A stretch of DNA of 64,000 bases, taken from the NCBI GenBank assembly GCA_003164785.1, contig PLUE01000022.1, forward strand, positions 1 to 64,000, given 5' to 3'. Positions within the stretch are counted from its first letter, which is position 1, and the number at the start of each line of letters is the position of its first letter. Source of the DNA: Gammaproteobacteria bacterium (GTDB lineage: Bacteria; Pseudomonadota; Gammaproteobacteria; Steroidobacterales; Steroidobacteraceae). The position numbers and the translations under genes were made by a program. The notes under the pieces were generated by a model that saw nothing but the letters and a program-made list of their open reading frames with translations, did not search any database and was not told where the DNA came from. Shown in pieces: positions 52,158-60,277 of this stretch.

Positions 52158-54388
52158 GCATGGACATAGGTCGCTTCCATGTTCTGCGCAAACCGTTTGG
52201 CGTTCATCAGCGGGGACGCTTCGAGACGCGCCCGCAAATCGCGGCGCAGCGTCGCCAGGCGCGGCAAATCGGTCGCCAAGGACACCGCCGCGTCGATGAA
52301 TGCTTGATCGCTATGTGCCGCCAACCCGAGCAGATCCAGATGAAACAGCTGACTCAAGCCGCCGCGACCGACGCTCGTGTTGCCGACGCGAGTCACCGTC
52401 GGCACACCCATCCAGAGCGCATCCAGACTCGTGGTGTGGCCGTTATAGGGAAAGGTATCGAGCCCCAGATCGATGTCGTGATAGGTGCGCAAATAGTCCG
52501 CGCGGGGACGAAAGTCGACGAACTCGACACGCTCCGCGGCAATGTCCCGGGCTGCGAGCCGCCGCAGTAAATGGCGTCGATGACGGCCCGCCCGCGCCAT
52601 GAGCAGCAGGCGTGCGCGCGGCAACTCACGCATCACGCCGCCCCACAGCCGCAGCGTGTGATCCGACAATTTACACGGATTGTTGAGGCATCCCAGTGTC
52701 ACGTAGCCGCGCTCACCCGCCGGCAGTGGGTTGACGGACGGTGCGTCCGTCAGTGGGTCGTAGCACCAGAACGAGTCGGCAAGACGCAGAGTACGTTCGC
52801 TGTAATGCGCGTCGAAGCCTTCCGGGTCCAGGCGCGGATCGCTCAATCTAAAGTCGATGGCGCGTACGCCCGTGGTGCCCGGGTACGCGAGCCACGCGAT
52901 TTGTACGGCAGCGGGCCGCCGCGCAAAGACCTGCAACCGGTTGCCGGCCATGTGCATGGTCAGATCGACGAGGATGTCGATGCCATCGCCGCGAATCCTC
53001 TCGCACAGCTCGGCGTCGTTGAGCAGGCGCACGTCACGCCAGACATCCGCATGTGCGGCGATGCGCCGCGTGTAATCGTCGGGCCGCTCGACGCTCGAGT
53101 AGCAGAAGATCTCGAACCGGCTGTGATCGTGATGGGTGAGCAGCGGCAGCGTGAACAAGCTCTGGCAATGATCGCGAAAGTCCGCCGACACGTACCCGAT
53201 CTTCAGGCGCCGGGCCGACGCGGTGTCCCGCTCCTGCGCAACGGCTACGGGCAGCAGCGGAGCGGCAAAGTGCTGGTTCCATAGGCTCGATTGCTCGAGA
53301 ATCGGCTCGGGCTGCAGCGACTGGAAGCTCAGCGAGTACGTCAAATTGCTATGCGTCGCCGCATTCCCGGGGTCGATGTCGAGCGCCCTGCGAAAGCACT
53401 CGATGGCCTCATCGAGTGCACCGGCGTCTTTCAGGACGTTCCCCAAATTATCGTGCAAGGCGGCATGGCGCGGGTCGACTTCGAGGCCACGGCGCAGGAC
53501 GTCCTCCGCGTCGTCGCAGCGTCCCAGTGTGCGCAGCAGACAGCCGAGATTGTTCAACGCCGTCGTATACGTCGGCCGGGCATCGATGGCCGCCTCGAAG
53601 GCGGCCAATGCGGCGGAGAAATCGCCCGATTCCTTGCACACATTACCGAGATTGTTCCACGCATCCGCATAACCGGGCCGGGCCGCCACCGCGCGCCGGT
53701 ACTGCAGAATCGCGTCGGGCAAGCGCCCCAGGCCATGCAGCGCGTTGCCCAGGTTGAAGGCCGCTGCGGCGTTGTCGGGATCGAACGTGAGTGCATTGCG
53801 CAATATCGTTTCCGCGAGCGCAAAATCGCGCCGTTGGCACAGCGCAATGGCCAGGTTGATCGCATGCGCGCTGTTGCGCGGCTCGAGTTCGACGGCGGCG
53901 CGCAGCAAATCGACCGCCCCCTCGATATCGCCCATTTCTCGCCGCAGGGCTCCCATGTTCCCGATGCACGCCGCGTCGCCGGGCCGCAGCGCGAGCGCGG
54001 CGCCGTAGGCCGTGGCGGCCGGCGCCAGCTGCCCCAGCAGCTGCAGCGCGACCCCCAATGCGAAATAAGCATCGAACGAGGTCGGGTCCAGAGCCAATAC
54101 CTGCCGGTAGGCTCGCGTGGCGTCGTCCAGGCGGCCCAGCGTCTGCAGGACTTGAGCCATCCCGAATTGGTAGCGCACGTCGCCGGGAGCCGCCGTCGCC
54201 GCCCGCGAAATCAGATCCAGCGCCTCGAGCGGGCGCCGCTCCTGCAGCTCCAACAAACCGCTGCGAAAAAGCGCAAGCGTATGCGCGGGCGCCGCCGCCA
54301 GCACCTCGGCGTACAGTCGGCGCGCCGCGGTGAGATTGCCGGCCCGGTGCTCGGCGGTCGCGGCCTCGAGCAACGCATCACTGTTCAT
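52130..54388 (-). CDS. TPR / O-GlcNAc-transferase-like (GT41, SPINDLY-type) glycosyltransferase
   Basis: 752 aa. About ten TPRs (about 5-370; AHxNLGxxxxxxGxxxxAI) lead to the GT41 catalytic part: LKIGYVSADFRDHCQSLFTL, WLAYPGTTGVRAIDFRLSDP, FVDFRPRADYLRTYHDIDLG, LDTFPYNGHTTSLDALWMGV and GRGGLSQL. These are the two Rossmann lobes and nucleotide-sugar contacts of OGT relatives. It probably attaches a sugar (GlcNAc or another) to Ser/Thr of protein targets chosen by the TPRs. Its 3' end overlaps the start of the TPR-sulfotransferase by 28 bp. Confidence 0.9.
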   Translation of the reverse strand: MNSDALLEAATAEHRAGNLTAARRLYAEVLAAAPAHTLALFRSGLLELQERRPLEALDLISRAATAAPGDVRYQFGMAQVLQTLGRLDDATRAYRQVLALDPTSFDAYFALGVALQLLGQLAPAATAYGAALALRPGDAACIGNMGALRREMGDIEGAVDLLRAAVELEPRNSAHAINLAIALCQRRDFALAETILRNALTFDPDNAAAAFNLGNALHGLGRLPDAILQYRRAVAARPGYADAWNNLGNVCKESGDFSAALAAFEAAIDARPTYTTALNNLGCLLRTLGRCDDAEDVLRRGLEVDPRHAALHDNLGNVLKDAGALDEAIECFRRALDIDPGNAATHSNLTYSLSFQSLQPEPILEQSSLWNQHFAAPLLPVAVAQERDTASARRLKIGYVSADFRDHCQSLFTLPLLTHHDHSRFEIFCYSSVERPDDYTRRIAAHADVWRDVRLLNDAELCERIRGDGIDILVDLTMHMAGNRLQVFARRPAAVQIAWLAYPGTTGVRAIDFRLSDPRLDPEGFDAHYSERTLRLADSFWCYDPLTDAPSVNPLPAGERGYVTLGCLNNPCKLSDHTLRLWGGVMRELPRARLLLMARAGRHRRHLLRRLAARDIAAERVEFVDFRPRADYLRTYHDIDLGLDTFPYNGHTTSLDALWMGVPTVTRVGNTSVGRGGLSQLFHLDLLGLAAHSDQAFIDAAVSLATDLPRLATLRRDLRARLEASPLMNAKRFAQNMEATYVHAWTLPSKQL

Positions 54389-54419
54389 GGCAGCTCACCC
54401 GATGCATCGGCCGGTGGCT

Positions 54420-54557
54420 TCACTGCGCACGGACCCCGGCCCGCGCCAAGCGCACCGCGAAGACGCCGAGGAGCGTCGCCGTGCCGGACAACAGGAAGAC
54501 CGGTGTCAGCGCCAACTGCACCACACGGGCGGCCGTCTCAAGATTGTATTCGATCAT
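54420..54557 (-). pseudogene. DUF2721-like membrane protein, N-terminal stub
   Basis: From ATG 54557 a 45-codon frame reads AARVVQLALTPVFLLSGTAT, then LLGVFAVRLARAGVRAQ, the first helix and LxxRLAR motif of DUF2721 proteins, and then stops. Complete members have about 130-150 residues and two more helices, so this is a truncated copy. It lies between the MFS pump and the glycosyltransferase gene on the same strand. Confidence 0.55.
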
Positions 54558-54656
54558 CGCAGCGTCGGTCCACGGTCGGAAGGCCGTATGATATCCGCAA
54601 TACCCATGACCATGGATGCGCTCGCGATCGGCCCGGGCCACGATGCCGACGTGCCG

Positions 54657-55943
54657 CTAGTCGGCCGCGGCGGCTTCCGCTGCCGGCATGGGCACAGGCC
54701 GCATCCCCCGGATGGTGCGGTCGATCCAATACATCAAGATCAAGGACACCAGCGTGGTGCAGACCAGAAGGTAGCCCAGGGTGTCGAAGTGCAGGACGGT
54801 CCCGTCGGGCGCTTGCACCACGATGAGGCCCGCCACGACGGCGGCGAGGCCGCCGGACACCTGTTGCAAGGATGAACTGATGGACATGTAGGCGCCGCGA
54901 TCGGACGCCGCCGGCACTGCGGACATCAGTGCGGATGCCGATATCATCCGCGAAAAGATCCCGACCTGCAGCAGCACGATCACGACGCACAGCACCCACA
55001 GCGGTGTGACCTGCAGATGCGTATAGATCACCACCATCACCATGGTGACCGCGCAGCCAAAGGCAAACACGTTGAACTTTCCGACCGCATCGCTGGCGCG
55101 CCCGATGAGCGGCCCGGACACGATCGAAAAAGCGCCGGTAATCATGTAGACGAGCGGCAGCCTGTCGATGCGCAAGCCCATGTTATGCACCATGAACACG
55201 CTCATGAAGGGCATCAGCATGAAACCGCCCACGCTCAGCAATCCCGTCGTGGCAAATCCCTGCAGATAAAACCGATTGGAAACCGTCTGCAGCAGGTGAT
55301 GGAGCGGGCTGCGATCCGGATGGTGCTTCAAGTGTTCATCGACCGGGCGCATGTAGGTCTGGATCGCTGCACCGACCAGGGTGCCCACGCCCACGATCAT
55401 GAAGAACGGTGCGTTCCAGCCCCCGCGCGTGGAAAGCAGCAGCGCAATTGGAATACCGAGGACGCTGCTCGCGGCGAACGCCGTCTGAATCACGCCCATC
55501 ACGCGACCGCGCGTGGCGAGCGGAAACAGATCGGTGACGATCGCCAGAGAGATCGATCCCACAACACCGGCGAACAGACCCGTGACCATCCGCGCGAACA
55601 TCAGCCAGTGATAGCTCGCGGCCACACCGCAGAGCAAGGTGCCCGCAAGGAAGCCCACGTAGAAGAACACCAGCAGCTTCTTACGGTCGAAGCGGTCGGC
55701 AAACCCCGCCGTGAGCAGGCCCGCGAGCCCGGCGCTGAACGCGTAGGTCGACACCACCAGTCCGAACTGCGACGGCGTGATTTTCAGCGTGGGAATGACC
55801 AGCGCGCCCAGCGGCGCCAGGAGCATGAAATCCAGCACGATCGTGAACTGCAGGAAGGCCAGTACGGCCACCACGAACGTTTGATACCCGGAAAACGCGC
55901 CGGCCGATGGGGGCGCGGCGCCGCTGGACGTTGAAACCGACAT
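54657..55943 (-). CDS. MFS transporter (drug-efflux type)
   Basis: 428 aa with twelve hydrophobic helices. FTIVLDFMLLAPLGALVIP at helix 1 and GFADRFDRKKLLVFFYVGF (MFS motif A, helix 2-3 loop) identify the superfamily; LFPLATRGRVMGVIQTAFA matches the helix 4-5 region of proton-driven efflux members. Its substrate is unknown. The PadR regulator gene lies 14 nt upstream on the same strand, so the pump is probably the gene controlled by PadR. Confidence 0.9.
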   Translation of the reverse strand: MSVSTSSGAAPPSAGAFSGYQTFVVAVLAFLQFTIVLDFMLLAPLGALVIPTLKITPSQFGLVVSTYAFSAGLAGLLTAGFADRFDRKKLLVFFYVGFLAGTLLCGVAASYHWLMFARMVTGLFAGVVGSISLAIVTDLFPLATRGRVMGVIQTAFAASSVLGIPIALLLSTRGGWNAPFFMIVGVGTLVGAAIQTYMRPVDEHLKHHPDRSPLHHLLQTVSNRFYLQGFATTGLLSVGGFMLMPFMSVFMVHNMGLRIDRLPLVYMITGAFSIVSGPLIGRASDAVGKFNVFAFGCAVTMVMVVIYTHLQVTPLWVLCVVIVLLQVGIFSRMISASALMSAVPAASDRGAYMSISSSLQQVSGGLAAVVAGLIVVQAPDGTVLHFDTLGYLLVCTTLVSLILMYWIDRTIRGMRPVPMPAAEAAAAD

Positions 55944-55957
55944 CTAAACTCCGTCCG

Positions 55958-56614
55958 TCACGTGCGTTTGCCGCGGATGTCGTCGACGGCGCGCCGCAGT
56001 ATGTCGAGCACCCGCGTCTTCTCCTCCATCGAGGCGTCGATCTTGTCGTAGATGGCGGCTTTCAGTTCATCGCGCAACCCGCGGAACTCAGCCTTCATCC
56101 GCCGCCACTCGTCCTTGGAGCCGTTGCTCGGCCCGCTGCCGAAGTGATCCGCGACCTCCTCATCTTCGGTGAACTGCTTCTGGAAGTGCGCCAGCTTGCG
56201 GCCGAATGTCGCCAGCTGATTCCACACCTCGCGAGCGGCGCCGTGATGTTCTGCGAGGTGGGCGCTGCCCTCGGCCGTGATGCTGAACTGCTTCTTGGTA
56301 CCGTCGGCAGCGGCGACCGCGTAACCCATCTCTTCGAGATAGGTGAGCGCCGGGTAGACCATTCCCGGACTGGGCGTATAGACGCCGCTCGACTGCTCTT
56401 CCACCGCCTTGATGATCTCGTAGCCGTGCCGGGGCTTCTCGCTCAACAGCAACAAGATGATGAGCTGCAAGTCTCCCGAGGCCAGCATTTTCGCCGTGCG
56501 CATGCCGGATCCACCGAACCCGCCGCCGAAGGACCCGCCGAAGAATCCCCCCCGCCCAGGCCCAAACTGCCGATGTCCGCGACCGGCGCAAACATGCTCT
56601 GTAGGTCGAAACAT
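55958..56614 (-). CDS. PadR-family transcriptional regulator
   Basis: 218 aa. After an unusual Gly-rich N-terminus (GRGGFFGGSFGGGFGG) comes the PadR winged helix (LASGDLQLIILLLLSEKPRH, then GYEIIKAVEE, SPGMVYPALTYLEEMGYA) and a long C-terminal dimerisation helix region (about 125-215). PadR proteins repress phenolic-acid or multidrug genes and release DNA when ligand binds. GGAGAAG lies just upstream of the ATG at 56614. An ATGTAT-N6-ATACAT dyad 35 bp upstream is its likely operator. It is cotranscribed with the MFS pump. Confidence 0.92.
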   Translation of the reverse strand: MFRPTEHVCAGRGHRQFGPGRGGFFGGSFGGGFGGSGMRTAKMLASGDLQLIILLLLSEKPRHGYEIIKAVEEQSSGVYTPSPGMVYPALTYLEEMGYAVAAADGTKKQFSITAEGSAHLAEHHGAAREVWNQLATFGRKLAHFQKQFTEDEEVADHFGSGPSNGSKDEWRRMKAEFRGLRDELKAAIYDKIDASMEEKTRVLDILRRAVDDIRGKRT

Positions 56615-56648
56615 GACTTCTCCATGATTTCAGATTTTCTATCTATCG

Positions 56649-56666
56649 ATGTATTTCATGATACAT
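56649..56666. promoter_or_regulatory. Predicted PadR operator
   Basis: ATGTAT (56649-56654) and ATACAT (56661-56666) form an inverted repeat with a 6-bp gap, the half-site type known for PadR regulators (ATGT/ACAT). It lies 35 bp upstream of the padR-like start in an AT-rich patch (56620-56690), consistent with autorepression of the padR-MFS operon. The rest of 56615-56808 shows no gene. Confidence 0.7.
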
Positions 56667-56808
56667 CTTGAGAATATTGAATTCAAGAAACCGCCCAGGC
56701 AGTCATCTATTGCACCGCCGCATAAACGGGAACTCGCCTGGTGCATCGCCGCTCACGAATCGGCGCCGGCCCTACCCCGGGCCAGGCTTAGAGGGGATCA
56801 CGGGCGGG

Positions 56809-57780
56809 TCACGCCGGCGCGTCGTTCAATACGAACACGTGATCGAGCGTGTAAAACGGGATTGCACTCGCTCGGCCATCGGGCGTGGCGCCCGGCTCGT
56901 GTCGATGCCACTGCGTCACCAGCGAGGACCGGACACCGAACACCACGTCGGTTTCCAGGTACTGGTCGGTGTGCCGAAAAAGATGCGTGACGAGGGGTTC
57001 GTAGCCCGGCGCGTCGATCATGAAATGGATGTGGGCCGGTCGCCAGACATCGCGTCCGGATGCCGCCAGCATGCGCCCGACCGGACCATCGGCCGGGATT
57101 GGATAGGCCTCGGGAAGCACGGTCTTGAACGCGACCCGCCCCTGCGCATCGGCGCGCATCGTGGCGCGAGCCCGCATGTCGGTATTGCCCGCGTACTGCA
57201 CGTCATACAAGCCGTCGGCGTCGGCCTGCCAGATTTCGACCGCGGCGTGCGGGACGGGCTCGCCGCGCAAGCCTCGGATCTGGACAGCAACGTAGCACGG
57301 TTGCCCGACGGCGCCGTTCGCAATATCCGCGCCGCTCTCGCACTCGGGAGGATTCGCGACCCGATAAGGCCCGAACACCGTCGCCTCCGTGGCGCCGGGC
57401 GGCTTGCGGTTGTTTTGCGCGATCACCAGCATGGAAAGCCCGAGGGTGTCGGACAGCAGCACGAACTCCTGGCGCTTGTCGTCCGTGATCTCGCCGGTCG
57501 CCGTCAGGAACTGGATGCCCGCGAGCCATTCCGCTTCCGTCAGATGCACGTCCCGCGCGAACGCATGCAGGTGCTCGACCAGCGACGTCAGAATGACCTT
57601 GAGCCTTGGATCACGACAGTTCTCCAGTCGCGAAATGACCTCCGCCGTGATGGAGTGTTCGTCGAGGTTACGCGTGACTCGGCTCCCCCATGCGCGGCGT
57701 GACGATCCGCTCGCGTACGAACCGCGCCACGTCGGCGTTGAACCGCTGCGGGTCTTCCCAGAATGGCATGTGGGCCGCAT
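56809..57780 (-). CDS. Intradiol ring-cleavage dioxygenase (hydroxyquinol/catechol 1,2-dioxygenase type)
   Basis: Up to 323 aa. The family N-terminus (RNLDEHSITAEVISRL) and body are clear: TGEITDDKRQEFVLLSDTLG, then iron-ligand motifs GLYDVQY (Tyr), YPIP (Tyr) and RPAHIHF (two His). It opens catechol or 1,2,4-trihydroxybenzene between the hydroxyls to a muconate or maleylacetate with ferric iron. The start is a problem: the family Met aligns with an ACG at 57675, and the first in-frame ATG (57780) lies 113 bp inside the upstream hydrolase gene. Either translation starts there, or ACG is used, or the gene is hypomorphic. It is the last gene of the operon VOC, hydrolase, dioxygenase. Confidence 0.85.
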   Translation of the reverse strand: MRPTCHSGKTRSGSTPTWRGSYASGSSRRAWGSRVTRNLDEHSITAEVISRLENCRDPRLKVILTSLVEHLHAFARDVHLTEAEWLAGIQFLTATGEITDDKRQEFVLLSDTLGLSMLVIAQNNRKPPGATEATVFGPYRVANPPECESGADIANGAVGQPCYVAVQIRGLRGEPVPHAAVEIWQADADGLYDVQYAGNTDMRARATMRADAQGRVAFKTVLPEAYPIPADGPVGRMLAASGRDVWRPAHIHFMIDAPGYEPLVTHLFRHTDQYLETDVVFGVRSSLVTQWHRHEPGATPDGRASAIPFYTLDHVFVLNDAPA

Positions 57781-58588
57781 CGTCGTAGGCGATGAGCTCC
57801 GCGCCCGCCACGTGCTTCAATGCGTAGGCTGCCATGCTCGGCGAATTGATCGGATCCAACATGCCGTGGATGATGAGCGTGGGTACCTGCAGCGCATGCA
57901 GCACGCTCTCGTAATCCGCGGGGCGGCCGACCATGTGCAATCGGATGCTCGCCGGCACGCGTTGGTTGTAGCCCAACATGTAATCGAGCTCTGCGGCCGA
58001 AGGCGGCTTCGCGACGCAGGCATGCAGCAGCTCGATCGTACCCTGCAATGCCACCGCGGCATCCGGTTCGGTCATTTGCCGCAACAGTCTGACGGCCGGG
58101 CCCATCATTTCCGGCGCACCATTCGCCGTGGCATTGACCATGATGAGGCCGCTGATCCCGGCATCGCCAAAAACACTCAAGTAATCCAGCACCACCCGGC
58201 CCGAGTAACTCCACGCCACGAGGATCGGGCGGGTCAGGCCGGTTTGCTCGATGACCGCGTCGACCTCGTCCGCCCAACGTGCGGGCTCCCGGTAGTATTG
58301 GGCCTCCGACGGCTGATCGGAGCGGCCATGGCCGCGTAGATCGTAGGTGACCAGCCGGAATTCTCGCGCAAGCGAACTGCTCACCTGATGCAGCCACGCC
58401 TCATGCGATTGTGAGAATCCATGCAAGAACAACAGCTCCGCCTGACGGGAGGCTCCATCCGGCGCCCAATCCTGCGCGGCCAGGGACAAGCCGTCTGGCG
58501 TCACGATCGGCACCGCGCGATAGCGCAGCGCATGGCCAAGCACACTTTCCTGGATGATGGACGGCATTTCATCGGACGGACGAGCCAT
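57668..58588 (-). CDS. Alpha/beta hydrolase
   Basis: 306 aa. Oxyanion loop LLFLHGFSQSHEAW, DLRGHGRSDQP, nucleophile elbow AWSYSGR (Ser in W-S-Y-S-G), acid in HGMLDPINSP and catalytic His in DAAHMPFWEDP give a complete triad. Such enzymes open lactones or hydrolyse ring-cleavage products and esters. It lies between a VOC-family gene and an intradiol dioxygenase, so an enol-lactone or ester substrate of that pathway is likely. The start could also be the Met seven codons later (58567). Its end overlaps the longest reading of the dioxygenase by 113 bp. Confidence 0.9.
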   Translation of the reverse strand: MARPSDEMPSIIQESVLGHALRYRAVPIVTPDGLSLAAQDWAPDGASRQAELLFLHGFSQSHEAWLHQVSSSLAREFRLVTYDLRGHGRSDQPSEAQYYREPARWADEVDAVIEQTGLTRPILVAWSYSGRVVLDYLSVFGDAGISGLIMVNATANGAPEMMGPAVRLLRQMTEPDAAVALQGTIELLHACVAKPPSAAELDYMLGYNQRVPASIRLHMVGRPADYESVLHALQVPTLIIHGMLDPINSPSMAAYALKHVAGAELIAYDDAAHMPFWEDPQRFNADVARFVRERIVTPRMGEPSHA

Positions 58589-58618
58589 GATCGGCGATTC
58601 GCGAACCGGGCGGCGCAG

Positions 58619-59155
58619 CTAGCGATAGGTGTTGTTGGATGTATGGTCGCCGGCGAGCCAACGCTTCAGCTCAGCATGCGCCCTGCCGCGCCGCTGCGCG
58701 GCGACCGCGACGGCCGCAGGACTATCGACGGTGAACTCCAGAATCATGTCATTCGGATCGCTGACGTATAGCGACCGGCAGTATCCATGCTCCAATACAT
58801 AGGTCTGCGGCGCCGTGTACCCTGCCGCCGCGAGGCGTTCCTCGATGCTCTTTTGGGTCGGCGCATCGACATTCAGCGCGATGTGGCGAAACGGTGACGG
58901 CGGCAGCGCCGGACCGAACAGATTCTGATCCTCCTGTCTGGCGAAATTGAAAAATGCCAGGGCGCTGCCATCGCCCAGTCCAAAAAAGAGATGACAATAG
59001 ACCCGTTCCGCCCCGAACAACTCATCCACCTCGCACCAGGTATCGACGAGGGGCAGACCGATGATGCCCTCGTAGAACCGGCGGGTCGCTTCCAGATCCT
59101 TGGCCACGTACGCCGTATGATGGAGTCGCGACGGCAGTGTTGGACTGAGTGCCAT
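58619..59155 (-). CDS. VOC-family protein (extradiol-dioxygenase/glyoxalase-like)
   Basis: 178 aa. Two beta-alpha-beta-beta-beta modules with putative metal ligands: HHTAYVAKDLEATRRFY at the start, HIALNVDAPT in the middle and MILEFTVDSP (Glu) at the end, matching the H/H/E set of VOC metalloenzymes. The segment SLYVSDPNDMILEF is typical. It may be a ring-cleavage dioxygenase, a lyase or an isomerase. AGGGACAGG precedes the ATG at 59155. It is the first gene of the operon with hydrolase and intradiol dioxygenase; two TTCG-N5-CGAA sites lie 63-94 bp upstream. Confidence 0.85.
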   Translation of the reverse strand: MALSPTLPSRLHHTAYVAKDLEATRRFYEGIIGLPLVDTWCEVDELFGAERVYCHLFFGLGDGSALAFFNFARQEDQNLFGPALPPSPFRHIALNVDAPTQKSIEERLAAAGYTAPQTYVLEHGYCRSLYVSDPNDMILEFTVDSPAAVAVAAQRRGRAHAELKRWLAGDHTSNNTYR

Positions 59156-59217
59156 AACCTGTCCCTTTATTGATTCCGGCCGCGTCAGCCTCCCCGGCAA
59201 ACGCTGCTCCCCGTTTT

Positions 59218-59249
59218 TTCGGATACCGAAGTCTAGTTCGATTAGCGAA
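59218..59249. promoter_or_regulatory. Tandem IclR-type operators upstream of the VOC operon
   Basis: TTCG-GATAC-CGAA (59218-59230) and TTCG-ATTAG-CGAA (59237-59249) are two TTCG-N5-CGAA dyads spaced exactly 19 bp start to start. The first lies 63 bp upstream of the VOC start at 59155. The same dyad occurs at the IclR gene and at the citryl-CoA-lyase promoter. PcaR/PobR-type IclR regulators bind related TTCG-containing dyads. Confidence 0.72.
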
Positions 59250-59336
59250 TATCGTGAGCCTCGGTTGCGCCGCAGTCAAGTCCAGCGCGGCGGCTCCGAC
59301 GGCGGGTTGCACACGCCCGTCCTTGGGCGTTCCGGA

Positions 59337-60185
59337 TCAGGCGTCGGGTATTCCCACGCTCAGCGACAAGCCCGGCACCGAGGCCAGATCCTTGGTGATC
59401 TGGCGGCTCACTCCCTGCAGCATGTCCAGACGCTCCCGCACCAGGTTTGCGACCGTGATCCGGCTCGAATGGCTGGAACTGTTGAGCGCCGCGACCACCC
59501 GTCCCTGCTGGTCATGCACGGGCACGGCCAGGGCGACCACGCCATAGTCCAGCTCGTCCTTGACCACCGAGTACCCGGTGCGCCGGGTTTTATCGATGAC
59601 ACGGCGCAGATCCGCCACATCCGTCACCGTATATTTGGTCAGGGGTGCGAGTTCGGCGACCTCGAAATAGCGCTTCAATCCCGCCGCGCTCTCGCCGGCC
59701 AGCAGCACGCGGCCCATCGAGGTGGCATACGCCGGAAAGCGGCTGCCGATATGCGCCTCCAGGCGCATGAGCGTGCGAATCGAGGCCCGCGCCACATACA
59801 CGATGTCCGTGCCATCGAGCACGCACAGCGCCGCCGAGTCGCCGGTGCTGCGCGCCAGCTCCTCCAGATGATTCTTGGTGAGCAGTTCGATGTTCATCGA
59901 CTCGATATAGGCCGCGCCGAGTTCCAGCACCTTCGGCCGCAGCAGGAATTGCCGCCCCCGGCGCATCACATAGCCAAGCTCCTCCAGGGTCATCAGGCAG
60001 CGGCGCGCGGTCGCCGCCGGCATCGACGTCAACACGGCGACGTCGCTCAAACTCAAGCTCGCGCGTTCACGGGTGAATGCCCGAATGACGGCGAGACCCT
60101 TCGCAAGGCCGCCCATCGTTTCACGCCGGCCGCCATCGGCGTTGGCGCGGCGCGCCGGGGCCGCTTTGGTCTGTTTGGGGGGCAA
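59337..60185 (-). CDS. IclR-family regulator (PcaR/PobR type)
   Basis: 282 aa from a TTG start (AGGAA upstream; ATG 60116 is an alternative). The N-terminal winged helix (GGLAKGLAVIRAFTRERASL, then SLSDVAVLTSMPAATARRCL) and effector domain (VYVARASIRTLMRLEAHIGS, RFPAYATSMGRVLLAG, GVVALAVPVHDQQGRVVAAL, NSSSHSSR) match activators of protocatechuate and hydroxybenzoate genes. It probably senses an aromatic intermediate and controls the catabolic genes on both sides. A TTCG-N5-CGAA site 63 bp upstream suggests autoregulation. Confidence 0.93.
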   Translation of the reverse strand: MPPKQTKAAPARRANADGGRRETMGGLAKGLAVIRAFTRERASLSLSDVAVLTSMPAATARRCLMTLEELGYVMRRGRQFLLRPKVLELGAAYIESMNIELLTKNHLEELARSTGDSAALCVLDGTDIVYVARASIRTLMRLEAHIGSRFPAYATSMGRVLLAGESAAGLKRYFEVAELAPLTKYTVTDVADLRRVIDKTRRTGYSVVKDELDYGVVALAVPVHDQQGRVVAALNSSSHSSRITVANLVRERLDMLQGVSRQITKDLASVPGLSLSVGIPDA

Positions 60186-60247
60186 GACTGTTCCTGGATC
60201 TGCGATGTTGAGTTGGACGAACCCCAGTATAAAGATGGAGAGTTTCT

Positions 60248-60260
60248 TTCGCTATGCGAA
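60248..60260. promoter_or_regulatory. IclR-type operator upstream of the iclR-like gene
   Basis: TTCG-CTATG-CGAA sits 63 bp upstream of the iclR-like start (60185), the same distance as the first site before the VOC gene. The longer dyad CTTTCG...CGAAAG is perfect over 6 bp per arm. Only one copy is present here, unlike the paired sites elsewhere. Confidence 0.65.
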
Positions 60261-60277
60261 AGGGGATGGTCCGTGCT

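Noticed and set aside
50109-52169. Long open frame (about 686 codons) on the plus strand opposite the TPR-sulfotransferase gene
   Set aside because: It mirrors the codon periodicity of a GC-rich repetitive gene on the other strand, has no domain pattern and no ribosome binding site. The same holds for long antisense frames opposite putA, the ClC channel and the RND pump.
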